Both the position numbers and the translations under genes were made by a program. The notes below the pieces were generated by a model that saw only the letters and a program-made list of their open reading frames with translations, had not been told where the DNA came from and did no database searches. Positions 8,646-16,316 of a DNA stretch of 64,000 bases are shown here, one piece after another. How positions within the stretch are numbered: position 1 is the stretch's first letter; each line of letters opens with the position of its first letter. The stretch is from CAZPUR01 sp964589815 (lineage in GTDB: Bacteria; Patescibacteriota; Microgenomatia; UBA1400). Location: positions 7,800 to 71,799 of the forward strand of contig CAZPUR010000005.1 in the NCBI GenBank assembly GCA_964589815.1, given 5' to 3'.

Positions 8646-9239
8646 TTAAGAAGACAAAAACTGAGCAATTAATTGATCATATTGGCTGGTCAACTGAAAA
8701 ACCTTTTGAGCATATTCTTTTCGTTCTTTTAAAGACAATCTATTTTTTTGTCTTAATTTTTTGACAACTGAATCATAATCCTTAATCTGACAGATAGGAA
8801 TGACTGACTCAAAATTTTTGGCTGCGGCTCTTAAAAGAGCCACTCCGCCAATATCAATTTGCTCAATCGCCTGCTTTAAAGTTGCTTTTTTATTTTTAAT
8901 GGTTTTTGCAAAAGGATAGAGATTAACCACCACCATATCAAAAGATTTAAGCTTATGTTTGGCTAATTCTTGTAAATGATTCTTGTTCTTTTTATCAGCT
9001 AAAATTCCGCCAAAGATTTTAGGATGTAAGGTTTTTACTCGACCACCTAAAATTTCCTCAAATCGAGTAACTTTTTCTACTGGTTTGACTAAAAAACCGG
9101 CCTTGGCTAAATATCTGGCAGTGCCGCCGGTAGAAACAATTTCCAGGATAAAAAGCCGGCTTAATTGCCTCACCAACCCTCTGAGTCCAGTTTTGTCAAA
9201 AACACTGATCAAAACTCTTAATGGTTCTTTCTTGGTCAT
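8646..9239 (-). CDS. purH: IMP cyclohydrolase (N-terminal half of PurH as a separate gene)
   Basis: This 197-aa protein matches only the IMP cyclohydrolase (MGS-like) domain of PurH: LRVLISVFDKTGL, IVSTGGTARYLA, FEEILGGRVKTLHPKIFGGIL and VVVNLYPF. It closes FAICAR to IMP. The ATG at 9239 begins one base after the stop of the AICAR transformylase gene, so that start is preferred over an upstream codon at 9305 that would overlap it. In most bacteria this domain is fused in front of the transformylase. Here it is a stand-alone gene placed behind it. Confidence 0.92.
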   Translation of the reverse strand: MTKKEPLRVLISVFDKTGLRGLVRQLSRLFILEIVSTGGTARYLAKAGFLVKPVEKVTRFEEILGGRVKTLHPKIFGGILADKKNKNHLQELAKHKLKSFDMVVVNLYPFAKTIKNKKATLKQAIEQIDIGGVALLRAAAKNFESVIPICQIKDYDSVVKKLRQKNRLSLKERKEYAQKVFQLTSQYDQLIAQFLSS

Positions 9240-9240
9240 T

Positions 9241-10200
9241 TTAATGATAAAAACAACGAATGCCCGTAAAAACCATGGGGATATTTTGCCGATTGCATAA
9301 ATCAATTGTTTCTTGGTCTCTAATAGAACCGCCCGGCTGAATGATGGCTTTTACTCCTGCTTTAATTAAAGTCTCTGGCCCATCCTTAAAGGGGAAAAAT
9401 GCATCAGAAGCAACCACCGTATTTTTACTCCGCTGGCCTGCTTTAGCTGCAGCCAGCTGACAGCAACGCAAACGATCTTGCTGGCCCACGCCGCTTGAGA
9501 TTAACTGTTGGTTTTTGGCCAAAACAATACTATTGGCCTTAGAAACCTGAGCAATTTTCCAAGCAAATTTTAAATCAGTCAATTGCTTTCTAGTGGGTTT
9601 TTTTCTGGTGACTATTTTTAAATCTTGATTTTTCAGCTGATAAATATCTGCCTCCTGAACTAGCAATCCGCCTCTAATTTGTCTAAAATCCAAACTTTTA
9701 ACCAATTTGGGTTTGGCCAAACCGGGATTAGTCAAAACCCTTAGGTTTGGTTTGGTTTGAAAAAATTTTCTAGCTGCAAAGTTAATCTTAGGACAAAGTA
9801 AAACTTCAAAAAATCTATTCTCAGACAGCATTATTTTTGCCAACTGTTCGCTTACCGCTCGATTCACCGCAATAATACTGCCAAAAGCAGCCAAACTATC
9901 TCCCTGCCAAGCCTTGAAAAAAGCCTTTTTTATATCTTTATGCCTACTGGCACCGCAAGGATTGGTATGTTTAATCACGATGCAGCTAGGTTTTTTTTGA
10001 CCAATGAAGCTAATTGCCTTAACTGCAGCATTAATATCCAAAAAGTTATTAAAAGACAATTCCTTTCCCTGAATTTGTTTAAATTTAAACAGGGCTAAAG
10101 AGTCAGAAGTTTTTGCCTGCCAAACCCAGGCTTTTTGATGAGGGTTTTCTCCATAACGAAGTTTACAAGGTTGTTGAAACTGGAAATTAATTTTTTTCAT
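9241..10200 (-). CDS. purH: AICAR transformylase (C-terminal half of PurH as a separate gene)
   Basis: This 319-aa protein corresponds to the AICAR formyltransferase domain of PurH, which formylates AICAR using 10-formyl-THF. Visible are LRYGENPHQKA, the catalytic Lys-His in IVIKHTNPCG, SDAFFPFKDG, and the C-terminal MVFTGIRCFYH typical of intact PurH ends. It overlaps the PurC-PurE gene by 14 bases and is followed 1 base later by the cyclohydrolase gene. Gene order is thus the reverse of the domain order in fused PurH. Both halves look complete, so this is a split, not a frameshift. Confidence 0.93.
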   Translation of the reverse strand: MKKINFQFQQPCKLRYGENPHQKAWVWQAKTSDSLALFKFKQIQGKELSFNNFLDINAAVKAISFIGQKKPSCIVIKHTNPCGASRHKDIKKAFFKAWQGDSLAAFGSIIAVNRAVSEQLAKIMLSENRFFEVLLCPKINFAARKFFQTKPNLRVLTNPGLAKPKLVKSLDFRQIRGGLLVQEADIYQLKNQDLKIVTRKKPTRKQLTDLKFAWKIAQVSKANSIVLAKNQQLISSGVGQQDRLRCCQLAAAKAGQRSKNTVVASDAFFPFKDGPETLIKAGVKAIIQPGGSIRDQETIDLCNRQNIPMVFTGIRCFYH

Positions 10201-11518
10201 TAATCAGGAAAATTCTCTGTACCGCTAAAACAGCGTTACCCGGATCAATAACAGTCATAACCGGAACTTTTGAAGGCATTTGTAAACTAGAATGGACATT
10301 AACTAAATAATCAAGTTTATCCTTAAAAGGTGGGCAGGCGATTACTGGAAAAGAACTATTAGCTGCCACAAAACCTGATAAAGCATTGGATCGACCGGCA
10401 ACAGTGATAAAAACCACTTTTTTGCCGAGTTTTTTATACCCATCAATTATTTCTAGAATTTTCTTGGGCTGTTTATGGGCTGAGGCATAGAAACTTTTGA
10501 ACTTAAGCTTCTTTTCTTTTAAAAATCCTTCTATTTTCCTCACAAATTTTTTATCTTTTTGACTACCAGCAATAATCACCACTTGGCTTAAAGGAATGGA
10601 AAGATTTGATTTAATTCTTTCTATAATATTGTCTCTTTCCGGCTTAAATTTCTTGCCAGTAATTTTTTCATAAAGTTGACGGTAACGACGGCTTACCTGA
10701 TAACGATAATAATCAGGCATCCGAGGAACCTTACCATCGCCCCGATAGTCCCGCTTAGCATACCAAAGGCGGAAAAACTCTTTATCAAAATTTTCTGGCT
10801 CTAGACCTTTATTAAATCTCTTTTTATAACTTTCGGCAATCCAAAAGCGGGAAGAGTCTGGAGTATGGACTTCGTCAATTAAAGTAAGCCGACCATGATG
10901 ATCACCAAACTCATATTTAGTATCAACTAAAATAAGGCCACCTTTTTTAGCAATTCGCTGACCTCTTTTAAATAAAGCTAAAGCGGCTTTTTCCATCTGT
11001 TCATACACCTTTTTAGGAACAATCTTTCTTTGAAGGATTTCTTCTCTGGAAATTTTTTCATCATGGCCTCCCGGGCCAGTACCCCGAGTGGTAGGAGTAA
11101 TTACTGGCTGGGGTAGTTTTTGGTTCTTTTTTAATCCCTCAGGAAATTTAAGACCGTAAATTTCTCTTTTCCCCTGCGAATAGTTATACCAAAGAGAGGT
11201 AATAGTCACGCCGGTGATATAGCCGCGGACAACAACTTCAATTGGATAGGGCTGGCAATCTTTGCAAATCATGACATTGGGATCAGGAATATCAATCATA
11301 TGATTAGCAACAATGTCCTTTGTTTTTTCAAACCAAAAAGCAGACAATTGATTTAAAACCTGGCCTTTATGAGGAATGCAACCTAAAATCCGATCAAAAG
11401 AAGAAATCCGATCAGTAGTAATTAAAATTCTTTTATTATCTTTAATATAGTAATCTCTGACTTTGCCTTGATATTTTTTCCCAAAACCAGTTAAATTGAT
11501 GGTTTTCAAGATGTTCAT
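10187..11518 (-). CDS. purC: SAICAR synthetase-AIR carboxylase fusion (PurC-PurE)
   Basis: This 443-aa bifunctional enzyme has an N-terminal PurC domain (residues 1 to about 290; GKVRDYY, TDRISSFDR, RGYITGVTITSLW, LVDTKYEFG, DEVHTPDSSRFW) and a C-terminal PurE domain (about 310-440; IIAGSQKDKKF, SAHKQPKKIL). It would convert AIR to CAIR and then SAICAR. In the PurE part, VAGRSNALSG and PVIACPP match the pattern I associate with class II PurE (direct AIR carboxylase, as in animal PAICS) rather than the N5-CAIR mutase; no purK is in the window. It is the first gene of the purine block. Confidence 0.92.
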   Translation of the reverse strand: MNILKTINLTGFGKKYQGKVRDYYIKDNKRILITTDRISSFDRILGCIPHKGQVLNQLSAFWFEKTKDIVANHMIDIPDPNVMICKDCQPYPIEVVVRGYITGVTITSLWYNYSQGKREIYGLKFPEGLKKNQKLPQPVITPTTRGTGPGGHDEKISREEILQRKIVPKKVYEQMEKAALALFKRGQRIAKKGGLILVDTKYEFGDHHGRLTLIDEVHTPDSSRFWIAESYKKRFNKGLEPENFDKEFFRLWYAKRDYRGDGKVPRMPDYYRYQVSRRYRQLYEKITGKKFKPERDNIIERIKSNLSIPLSQVVIIAGSQKDKKFVRKIEGFLKEKKLKFKSFYASAHKQPKKILEIIDGYKKLGKKVVFITVAGRSNALSGFVAANSSFPVIACPPFKDKLDYLVNVHSSLQMPSKVPVMTVIDPGNAVLAVQRIFLINEKN

Positions 11519-11564
11519 AGAATTAAGGAATGTAGTTTTTCATAAATTTTTATTGTCTTATTTT

Positions 11565-11813
11565 CTATTTAGCTTCTCCACAGGCAACTACAATTACTCG
11601 TTCATGTCCTGGTCCGTAATCCCCTGAGTCGATAGTTATTTGACTTTCAAAACAACTTGCTACTGTTCGTCCTGATTCTTGGATATCAGTGAGAGCTTTA
11701 CTTAATCTACTCGTGAGTTCTTCTTCAGTGAGACCACCAACGGGATTACGTCTATCAAATACTACTTCTCCCGTATGAACTACTACTACAGGATTTCCGC
11801 CAAGTTCTTCCAT
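11565..11813 (-). CDS. Hypothetical 82-aa protein
   Basis: No family is recognised. The 82-aa product is acidic, lacks hydrophobic segments and has two Cys (in VASCFES and VVACGE). Alternating hydrophobic stretches (PVVVVHTGEVVF near the start, RVIVVACG at the end) suggest a small alpha/beta fold. A strong Shine-Dalgarno sequence (AAAGGTGGTGA) precedes the ATG, which supports real translation. It is separated from the upstream DJ-1 gene by a terminator and from purC by 46 bases. Confidence 0.6.
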   Translation of the reverse strand: MEELGGNPVVVVHTGEVVFDRRNPVGGLTEEELTSRLSKALTDIQESGRTVASCFESQITIDSGDYGPGHERVIVVACGEAK

Positions 11814-11843
11814 TTTGAATCACCACCTTTTAAAATTATTGAT

Positions 11844-11918
11844 TTATTGGTATTTTACACCAATTGGGTTAATAATTACTTGATTTCCCAAAGCTAGTTT
11901 CTTGCCGTCAATTATCAT
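11844..11918 (-). CDS. Possible 24-aa small protein
   Basis: A short frame with an ATG at 11918 and an AAGGGG Shine-Dalgarno-like sequence encodes a 24-residue peptide beginning MIIDGKKLA. That start resembles the first strand of FolD-type proteins, but nothing of FolD follows. It may be a leader peptide for the 82-aa gene or chance. Evidence is limited to the ribosome site and lack of any other feature here. Confidence 0.25.
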   Translation of the reverse strand: MIIDGKKLALGNQVIINPIGVKYQ

Positions 11919-11949
11919 AAATATTCCCCTTAACCATATTTTAGATTAA

Positions 11950-11973
11950 AAAAGCGCTCTTTACAGCGCTTTT
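11950..11973. terminator. Intrinsic terminator
   Basis: AAAAGCGCT-CTTTAC-AGCGCTTTT forms a 9-bp stem with A-rich and T-rich flanks, so it can act on either strand. It lies downstream of the DJ-1 gene on the minus strand. No gene is seen in the remainder of 11974-12082. Confidence 0.7.
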
Positions 11974-12082
11974 AATTAAAATTCCTAAAAATCTTTAATA
12001 AATACCAAACCTCGAGCATAAAAATCATCCTTTAATAAATCTACTATTAACAGAAGAATAAATTAATGTCAAGCAAGCTGCT

Positions 12083-12607
12083 CTAAATAGTTAAAACTTC
12101 CACAATCTTCTCACCAAACTCCTTAGCTACTTGAGGTCCTTGAGCGGTAACAATTTTACCATCAACTACCACTCCTTCATTAACATAAGTGGCACCTTTG
12201 CTTTTCAGATTGCTCTCTTCTGAGGAAAAGGCAGTCGCTTTTTTGTCTTCAAGTAAGCCGGCATCAGCTAAAATCGAGGGGGCAATACAAATGGCCGCAA
12301 TGACTTTATCTTGAGCCACGACCTCTTTAGCCAAATTTAAAACCCCTTGGTCATAGAAATAAACCGAGGAGCCAGGACCACCAACAAAGACAATCGCTTC
12401 ATAATCTTCAACTTTAACCTCAGCTAAATCAAGATCAACTTTAACTTTTGCTCCTAGGGTGCCGTTTGTCTCACTTACTCCTTTAGAGGCAACCTTCACT
12501 TCTGCGCCACTATTTTCAAAAACTTGTTTTGGTTTCAAAAATTCTTCATCACGAAAATCTTTAGGCGCCAGCACCATTAATATTTTTTTACCAGTCAGGT
12601 CAACCAT
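12083..12607 (-). CDS. DJ-1/PfpI family protein
   Basis: This 174-aa protein is of the DJ-1/PfpI superfamily, whose members include proteases, deglycases and stress proteins. The nucleophile elbow is AAICIAPSILADAG (Cys about 107), with the acidic partner in DFRDEEF near residue 20 and the FVGGPGS loop. The residue after the Cys is Ile where many catalytic members have His, so activity is uncertain. A GGAGGTGA Shine-Dalgarno sequence precedes the ATG. It is flanked by hairpins on both sides and so is probably monocistronic. Confidence 0.85.
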   Translation of the reverse strand: MVDLTGKKILMVLAPKDFRDEEFLKPKQVFENSGAEVKVASKGVSETNGTLGAKVKVDLDLAEVKVEDYEAIVFVGGPGSSVYFYDQGVLNLAKEVVAQDKVIAAICIAPSILADAGLLEDKKATAFSSEESNLKSKGATYVNEGVVVDGKIVTAQGPQVAKEFGEKIVEVLTI

Positions 12608-12667
12608 TTTCTCTTCACCTCCCTCCTTAAGTAAAGAAGGCGTCTCAATTTCACTAATTAAGTAAGG

Positions 12668-12717
12668 TTTGCGGGGAGACTAGTCCCGCTAGCGGGATCG
12701 GTCGACCTCAGCAAACT
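12668..12717. repeat. Compound inverted repeat (hairpin) between radical SAM and DJ-1 genes
   Basis: Outer arms GTTTGC (12668-12673) and GCAAAC (12712-12717) enclose a perfect palindrome TCCCGCTAGCGGGA (12685-12698). It lies downstream of the radical SAM gene on the minus strand. It could be a terminator or a REP-like element; no second full copy was seen in the window. Confidence 0.5.
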
Positions 12718-12721
12718 GTCA

Positions 12722-13852
12722 TCATAATTTCAAATTCAATTTTTTTCCGCAAAATTTACACTTGTTTTTACCCGCCTTTTGGCGAGACAGGTCCACTCCC
12801 ACTATCTCTGGTTGCCAAGCAGTTCTTCTAATGACTAATTTATTACATTTAGGGCAATAAGTATCGCCCACAGCAAATAATTCCTCACCCCATTTTTTGG
12901 GTGGCGCCCAAACATAAACATGCTTTAGACCTGCTTTTTTTCCAATCTCGTAGGCTTTTTGCAAAGTTTTCATCGGTGTATCTGGTAATTTCTGGAAATC
13001 TTTATCAGGGGCTAAACCCGGATCAAAACGAGATAAATGCCAAGGAATCTCCGACCCAAGTTTTTTAACCACCCAATTGGCTATCTCTTTTAATTCTTTC
13101 TCCGAATCATTAATGGTCGGGATTACTAAGGTGGTTAATTCTGTAAAGATTTTATATTTTTTAACCACTAATTCTGTCATGGCTAAAATTTGACCAAAAA
13201 AAGCTCCCATTTTAGCATAGGTCTGGGGGTAAAATCCCTTAATATCAATGTTGGTCGCGTCAATCACCGGCGCTAAAAATTCTAAGCATTCTTGAGACCA
13301 AGAACCATTGGTGACAAAAACTGTATATAAGCCTTTCTTTTTAGCCAGTTTAGCGCAATTAAATACATATTCTGGCCAAATTGAAGGTTCATTATAAGTA
13401 AAAGCAATGCCGGGAATATTTTTTTGAAGCGCCAGCTTAACTATTTCTTCTGGACTAGTATAGTTAACTTTCGAACTTGATGAACTTGATGAACTTATTA
13501 ACTCCTGCAAAATCGTTTTTGCAGGTCCACCCCAAGAACAATGGCTATTCAAACACTGCTTGCAACGGTAATTACAACCATAAGAACCAATAGATAAAAC
13601 TTGAGTTCCAGGATAAAAGTGGTATAAAGGTTTTTTTTCAATCGGATCAATTTGAATGCCGTTCAAAATTCCATAAGTTAGAGCATAAAGCTGGCCTTTT
13701 TGATTTATGGTGTAATTTTTAATTACACCATTGAGCCTTGTTTGGCAAAAGCCAACCTGACCATCACTAATTTGACAGTAACGCTGACAGGTTAAGCATT
13801 GGACTTTTTGACTTTTCAGTCTTTTAAACAAACTTGAATTGGCTTCTTTCAT
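12722..13852 (-). CDS. Radical SAM enzyme of the AmmeMemoRadiSam/PFL-activase-like type
   Basis: This 376-aa protein binds a 4Fe-4S cluster through GCNYRCKQC (CxxxCxxC, near residue 94) and should cleave S-adenosylmethionine to a radical. It has an N-terminal Cys-rich segment (CLTCQRYC and GFC) and a C-terminal zinc-ribbon-like pair (CPKC and CKFC). The layout with DPIEKKPLYHFYPG and WHLSRFDP matches the AmmeMemoRadiSam family. Its usual Memo and AMMECR1 partners are not in the window, and its substrate is unknown. An octa-serine linker (about residues 121-128) is encoded partly by a tandem 9-bp repeat GAACTTGAT (plus strand, near 13472-13497). A TATAAT box (13862-13867) sits 9 bases before the ATG. 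Confidence 0.82.
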   Translation of the reverse strand: MKEANSSLFKRLKSQKVQCLTCQRYCQISDGQVGFCQTRLNGVIKNYTINQKGQLYALTYGILNGIQIDPIEKKPLYHFYPGTQVLSIGSYGCNYRCKQCLNSHCSWGGPAKTILQELISSSSSSSSKVNYTSPEEIVKLALQKNIPGIAFTYNEPSIWPEYVFNCAKLAKKKGLYTVFVTNGSWSQECLEFLAPVIDATNIDIKGFYPQTYAKMGAFFGQILAMTELVVKKYKIFTELTTLVIPTINDSEKELKEIANWVVKKLGSEIPWHLSRFDPGLAPDKDFQKLPDTPMKTLQKAYEIGKKAGLKHVYVWAPPKKWGEELFAVGDTYCPKCNKLVIRRTAWQPEIVGVDLSRQKAGKNKCKFCGKKLNLKL

Positions 13853-13867
13853 TGTTGTATTATTATA

Positions 13868-14776
13868 TTAATACAATTGTTTGGTTTGCTTCAACTTTTG
13901 TTTATATCTTTTAAGGATTAATGAAGCCTGATTCCCGGGATGAAAAAAAGCAAAATGCGGGGAAATATCCTCGCTAGTCCTTTTTGATTTCATATATTTT
14001 AATTGTAATTGGTAAGCTAATTTTTCTAGAAACAAGAGCATCGAACTTAGAGCCTTGGACTCAGGTCTTCTTGAAGATTTTGATATAATCCCTTGGTTCT
14101 TTATTCTAGGTTCTAGGTTCTGAATTCCATTCGGAAGATATTTCTTTACCCACCTATTCGTCCATAAAAATCTTTCGTAACTATTATTTCGATCAAATAT
14201 TGGTTTCATCTGGCAGATTTCATGAGCTGTAAAAAGATTTTTTTTAGCCTGAGCTTGTTGAAAGGTCGTTTCGTCTAAAAACATATTTAAACAAATTTTG
14301 TCTTTTATATCTTTAACCTTTTTCGCCTTTGGCCTTCTTCTTTTCCCTAATATTTCCAGAAAAATTATCATTAAAAATCTGGTTAACCAAGGTCTATCCT
14401 GATCAGTAATAATGAGAAAGTCAATGTCATCTTCTTCGCAAGCGTTACTCATGGCTAAAGCGCCGGTAATGCCAATCATTTTGACCCAAGGAATAAATCT
14501 TAAAAGTTTTGCCAGTTTTTTGGCTTTTTTAAGTTTCTCCTGGCTGTATTTTTCTCTTTTTTGCCTTATCTCAATTATTTCCTCTCTGTTTGGAAGAAAA
14601 TAAAAGTTATCCTTTATAAAAACTTTTTGTTTCCGAATTAAATCATCCAAATAATTTTGAATTTTGAATTTTGAATTTAGCAAAAGAAATTTCCAAATTT
14701 CTTTTTGCGTTAGTGGATAATCAAAAATATCATGATAAACCAAAGTCTTTAGGATAGAATTTTGAAGCTTGTTCAT
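13868..14776 (-). CDS. Nucleotidyltransferase-fold protein with N-terminal winged-helix-like region
   Basis: This 302-aa protein has an N-terminal region resembling a winged helix (residues 1-60) and a minimal nucleotidyltransferase-like core GALAMSNACEEDDIDFLII (about 104-122), in which a DxD pair is present but the usual Gly-Ser is Gly-Ala. The function is unknown. Residues about 34-41 (NSKFKIQN) and about 213-226 are encoded by simple tandem repeats like those in intergenic gaps. It overlaps the solute-binding protein gene by 4 bases (ATGA), so the two are co-translated. Confidence 0.6.
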   Translation of the reverse strand: MNKLQNSILKTLVYHDIFDYPLTQKEIWKFLLLNSKFKIQNYLDDLIRKQKVFIKDNFYFLPNREEIIEIRQKREKYSQEKLKKAKKLAKLLRFIPWVKMIGITGALAMSNACEEDDIDFLIITDQDRPWLTRFLMIIFLEILGKRRRPKAKKVKDIKDKICLNMFLDETTFQQAQAKKNLFTAHEICQMKPIFDRNNSYERFLWTNRWVKKYLPNGIQNLEPRIKNQGIISKSSRRPESKALSSMLLFLEKLAYQLQLKYMKSKRTSEDISPHFAFFHPGNQASLILKRYKQKLKQTKQLY

Positions 14777-16302
14777 TTAGTTCCATATTGAGTTAAAACC
14801 TGACTTACTCCTTGGCTGGCGGTTCCTAGAGCTTTTGATACACTAGTACCTGAGTTAACGCTATTGACTGCATCCTCAAAATATTTGATGATTCTATCAT
14901 TAATACCATTGTCATGAGTGGCAGAACACATATACCAAGTTTGGGCATATTCTCCTTGTTTAACTACGGCTCCAACAATAGGGTCATCTTCTAACTGGGA
15001 AGCCAACTCTTTTAAAGGATAAGGTTCACCAAAAACCCTAATTTTACTAGCTTGCGCGTAAAAAGTCTGTAAAGTTTCTTTATCAATAAGATATTGTAAA
15101 AAATCCCAAGCCGCCGCACTATGCTGGTTTTGGTTAGAAACTCCTTCTACCCAAAAACTGGCCCAAGCTATTTGGGTGCCAGGCAATTGAGGCATGGCGG
15201 CGGTGGCAAACTCAAGATCAGGATTAATCTGTTTAATCTCATGGCTCCGCCAAGAAGGAGCAAAAATGATGGCTACTTTTTCCTGAGCAAAAGCATAAAC
15301 AGAATTAGGAAAGGTTTCATCCCAAACTCTGTCTCGACTGTAAAATAGAGTATAGAATTTTAAGGCATCTTCAGCTAAATTACCGGTAGGATTTTTTAAA
15401 TCCACTCCATTTTGCAACATCATCAAGCCTAAAATATCAGAAAAGTGGTCAACGTTATCAGCTGTTCCCAAAGCTACTCCCGCCACCTTAATTTTAACCC
15501 CCGGTTTACACTCTTTGTCCTTGGTATCAGCGACGCAAAGTTCTTTAGCTGTTCGTTGTAATTCATCCCAAGTGTTGGGAAAAGTTTTACCTGCCTCTTT
15601 TAAAATTTTGGCATTATAATACAAAACTAAATCATCAAAACCTAAAGGTACTCCAAAAATCTGGTCTCCTATTTGCAGTTGTTCTTTTGCTACTGGGTAA
15701 AAATTCTCTTCCAATTTAATTTGGGAAGAAACTGTCTTGGGAGCAGGACTTAATTCGTTTTTTAACATCGGTATCCAGGTGATGTGATAGCGGAAAATAT
15801 CTGGTCCCTCTCCTTTGGCTAAAGCAGACTGGAGCCTCTCCCGGTAGTCTCTGTAAGACTGCTGCACATAGTCAATTTTTATTTGAGGATTCAGTTCTTG
15901 ATACTTATCTATTAAGGGCTGTATTATTTCTTTTGACTCCCATAAGCCCCAATAGGTTAAAGTGATGCTCTCTTTTAAATCGGTAGATTCATCTTCTTTA
16001 TTTTGGTTGATAGAAGGCAAAACTACCCTGGTAATCAATAAAAATATACCTCCTATTAGAACCAGCAATAAAAGTAAAGGAATTAGTTTGGCAAAAGGCG
16101 ATTTTTTTACTGCTGCTGGAGGACTGGGTGATTCTTTCGGCGTAACTGGCGGCTGAGATGGCTGAGACGGCGGTGCTGATGGAGTAGTTTGAGCCGAAGC
16201 GGAAACCCAGGGAGGGACTGGCTGACCTGTCACGGATGACCCTTGTTGGTCAGTAACACCTGGTAAAGCTGAAATTTGATTTGAATCGGACTGGCTTTCC
16301 AT
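14773..16302 (-). CDS. Membrane-anchored extracellular solute-binding protein (family 1, sugar-type)
   Basis: This 509-aa protein starts with a Pro/Ser/Gln-rich cytoplasmic segment (1 to about 68), one transmembrane helix (about 70-93), then a family-1 solute-binding domain (LTYWGLWESKEI, GPDIFRYHITWIPML, FGVPLGFDDLVLYYN). It lacks a lipobox and is tethered by the helix instead. No ABC permease or ATPase gene is adjacent, so the uptake partner is elsewhere or absent. Such domains bind sugars or oligosaccharides; the ligand here is unknown. Its ATG is only 14 bases from the divergent VanW gene. Confidence 0.82.
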   Translation of the reverse strand: MESQSDSNQISALPGVTDQQGSSVTGQPVPPWVSASAQTTPSAPPSQPSQPPVTPKESPSPPAAVKKSPFAKLIPLLLLLVLIGGIFLLITRVVLPSINQNKEDESTDLKESITLTYWGLWESKEIIQPLIDKYQELNPQIKIDYVQQSYRDYRERLQSALAKGEGPDIFRYHITWIPMLKNELSPAPKTVSSQIKLEENFYPVAKEQLQIGDQIFGVPLGFDDLVLYYNAKILKEAGKTFPNTWDELQRTAKELCVADTKDKECKPGVKIKVAGVALGTADNVDHFSDILGLMMLQNGVDLKNPTGNLAEDALKFYTLFYSRDRVWDETFPNSVYAFAQEKVAIIFAPSWRSHEIKQINPDLEFATAAMPQLPGTQIAWASFWVEGVSNQNQHSAAAWDFLQYLIDKETLQTFYAQASKIRVFGEPYPLKELASQLEDDPIVGAVVKQGEYAQTWYMCSATHDNGINDRIIKYFEDAVNSVNSGTSVSKALGTASQGVSQVLTQYGTK

Positions 16303-16310
16303 GATATTTT
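16281..16310 (+). promoter_or_regulatory. Promoter of the VanW operon, leaderless type
   Basis: TTGAAT (16281-16286) and an extended TGa-TATTTT (16302-16310) are separated by 18 bases. The -10 ends 6 bases before the ATG at 16317. The -35 lies inside the divergent solute-binding gene. Confidence 0.45.
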
Positions 16311-16316
16311 AAAATT

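Noticed and set aside
12662..12720. Possible attachment site or recombination site (nested inverted repeats)
   Set aside because: No recombinase gene and no second copy were seen; kept only as a hairpin.
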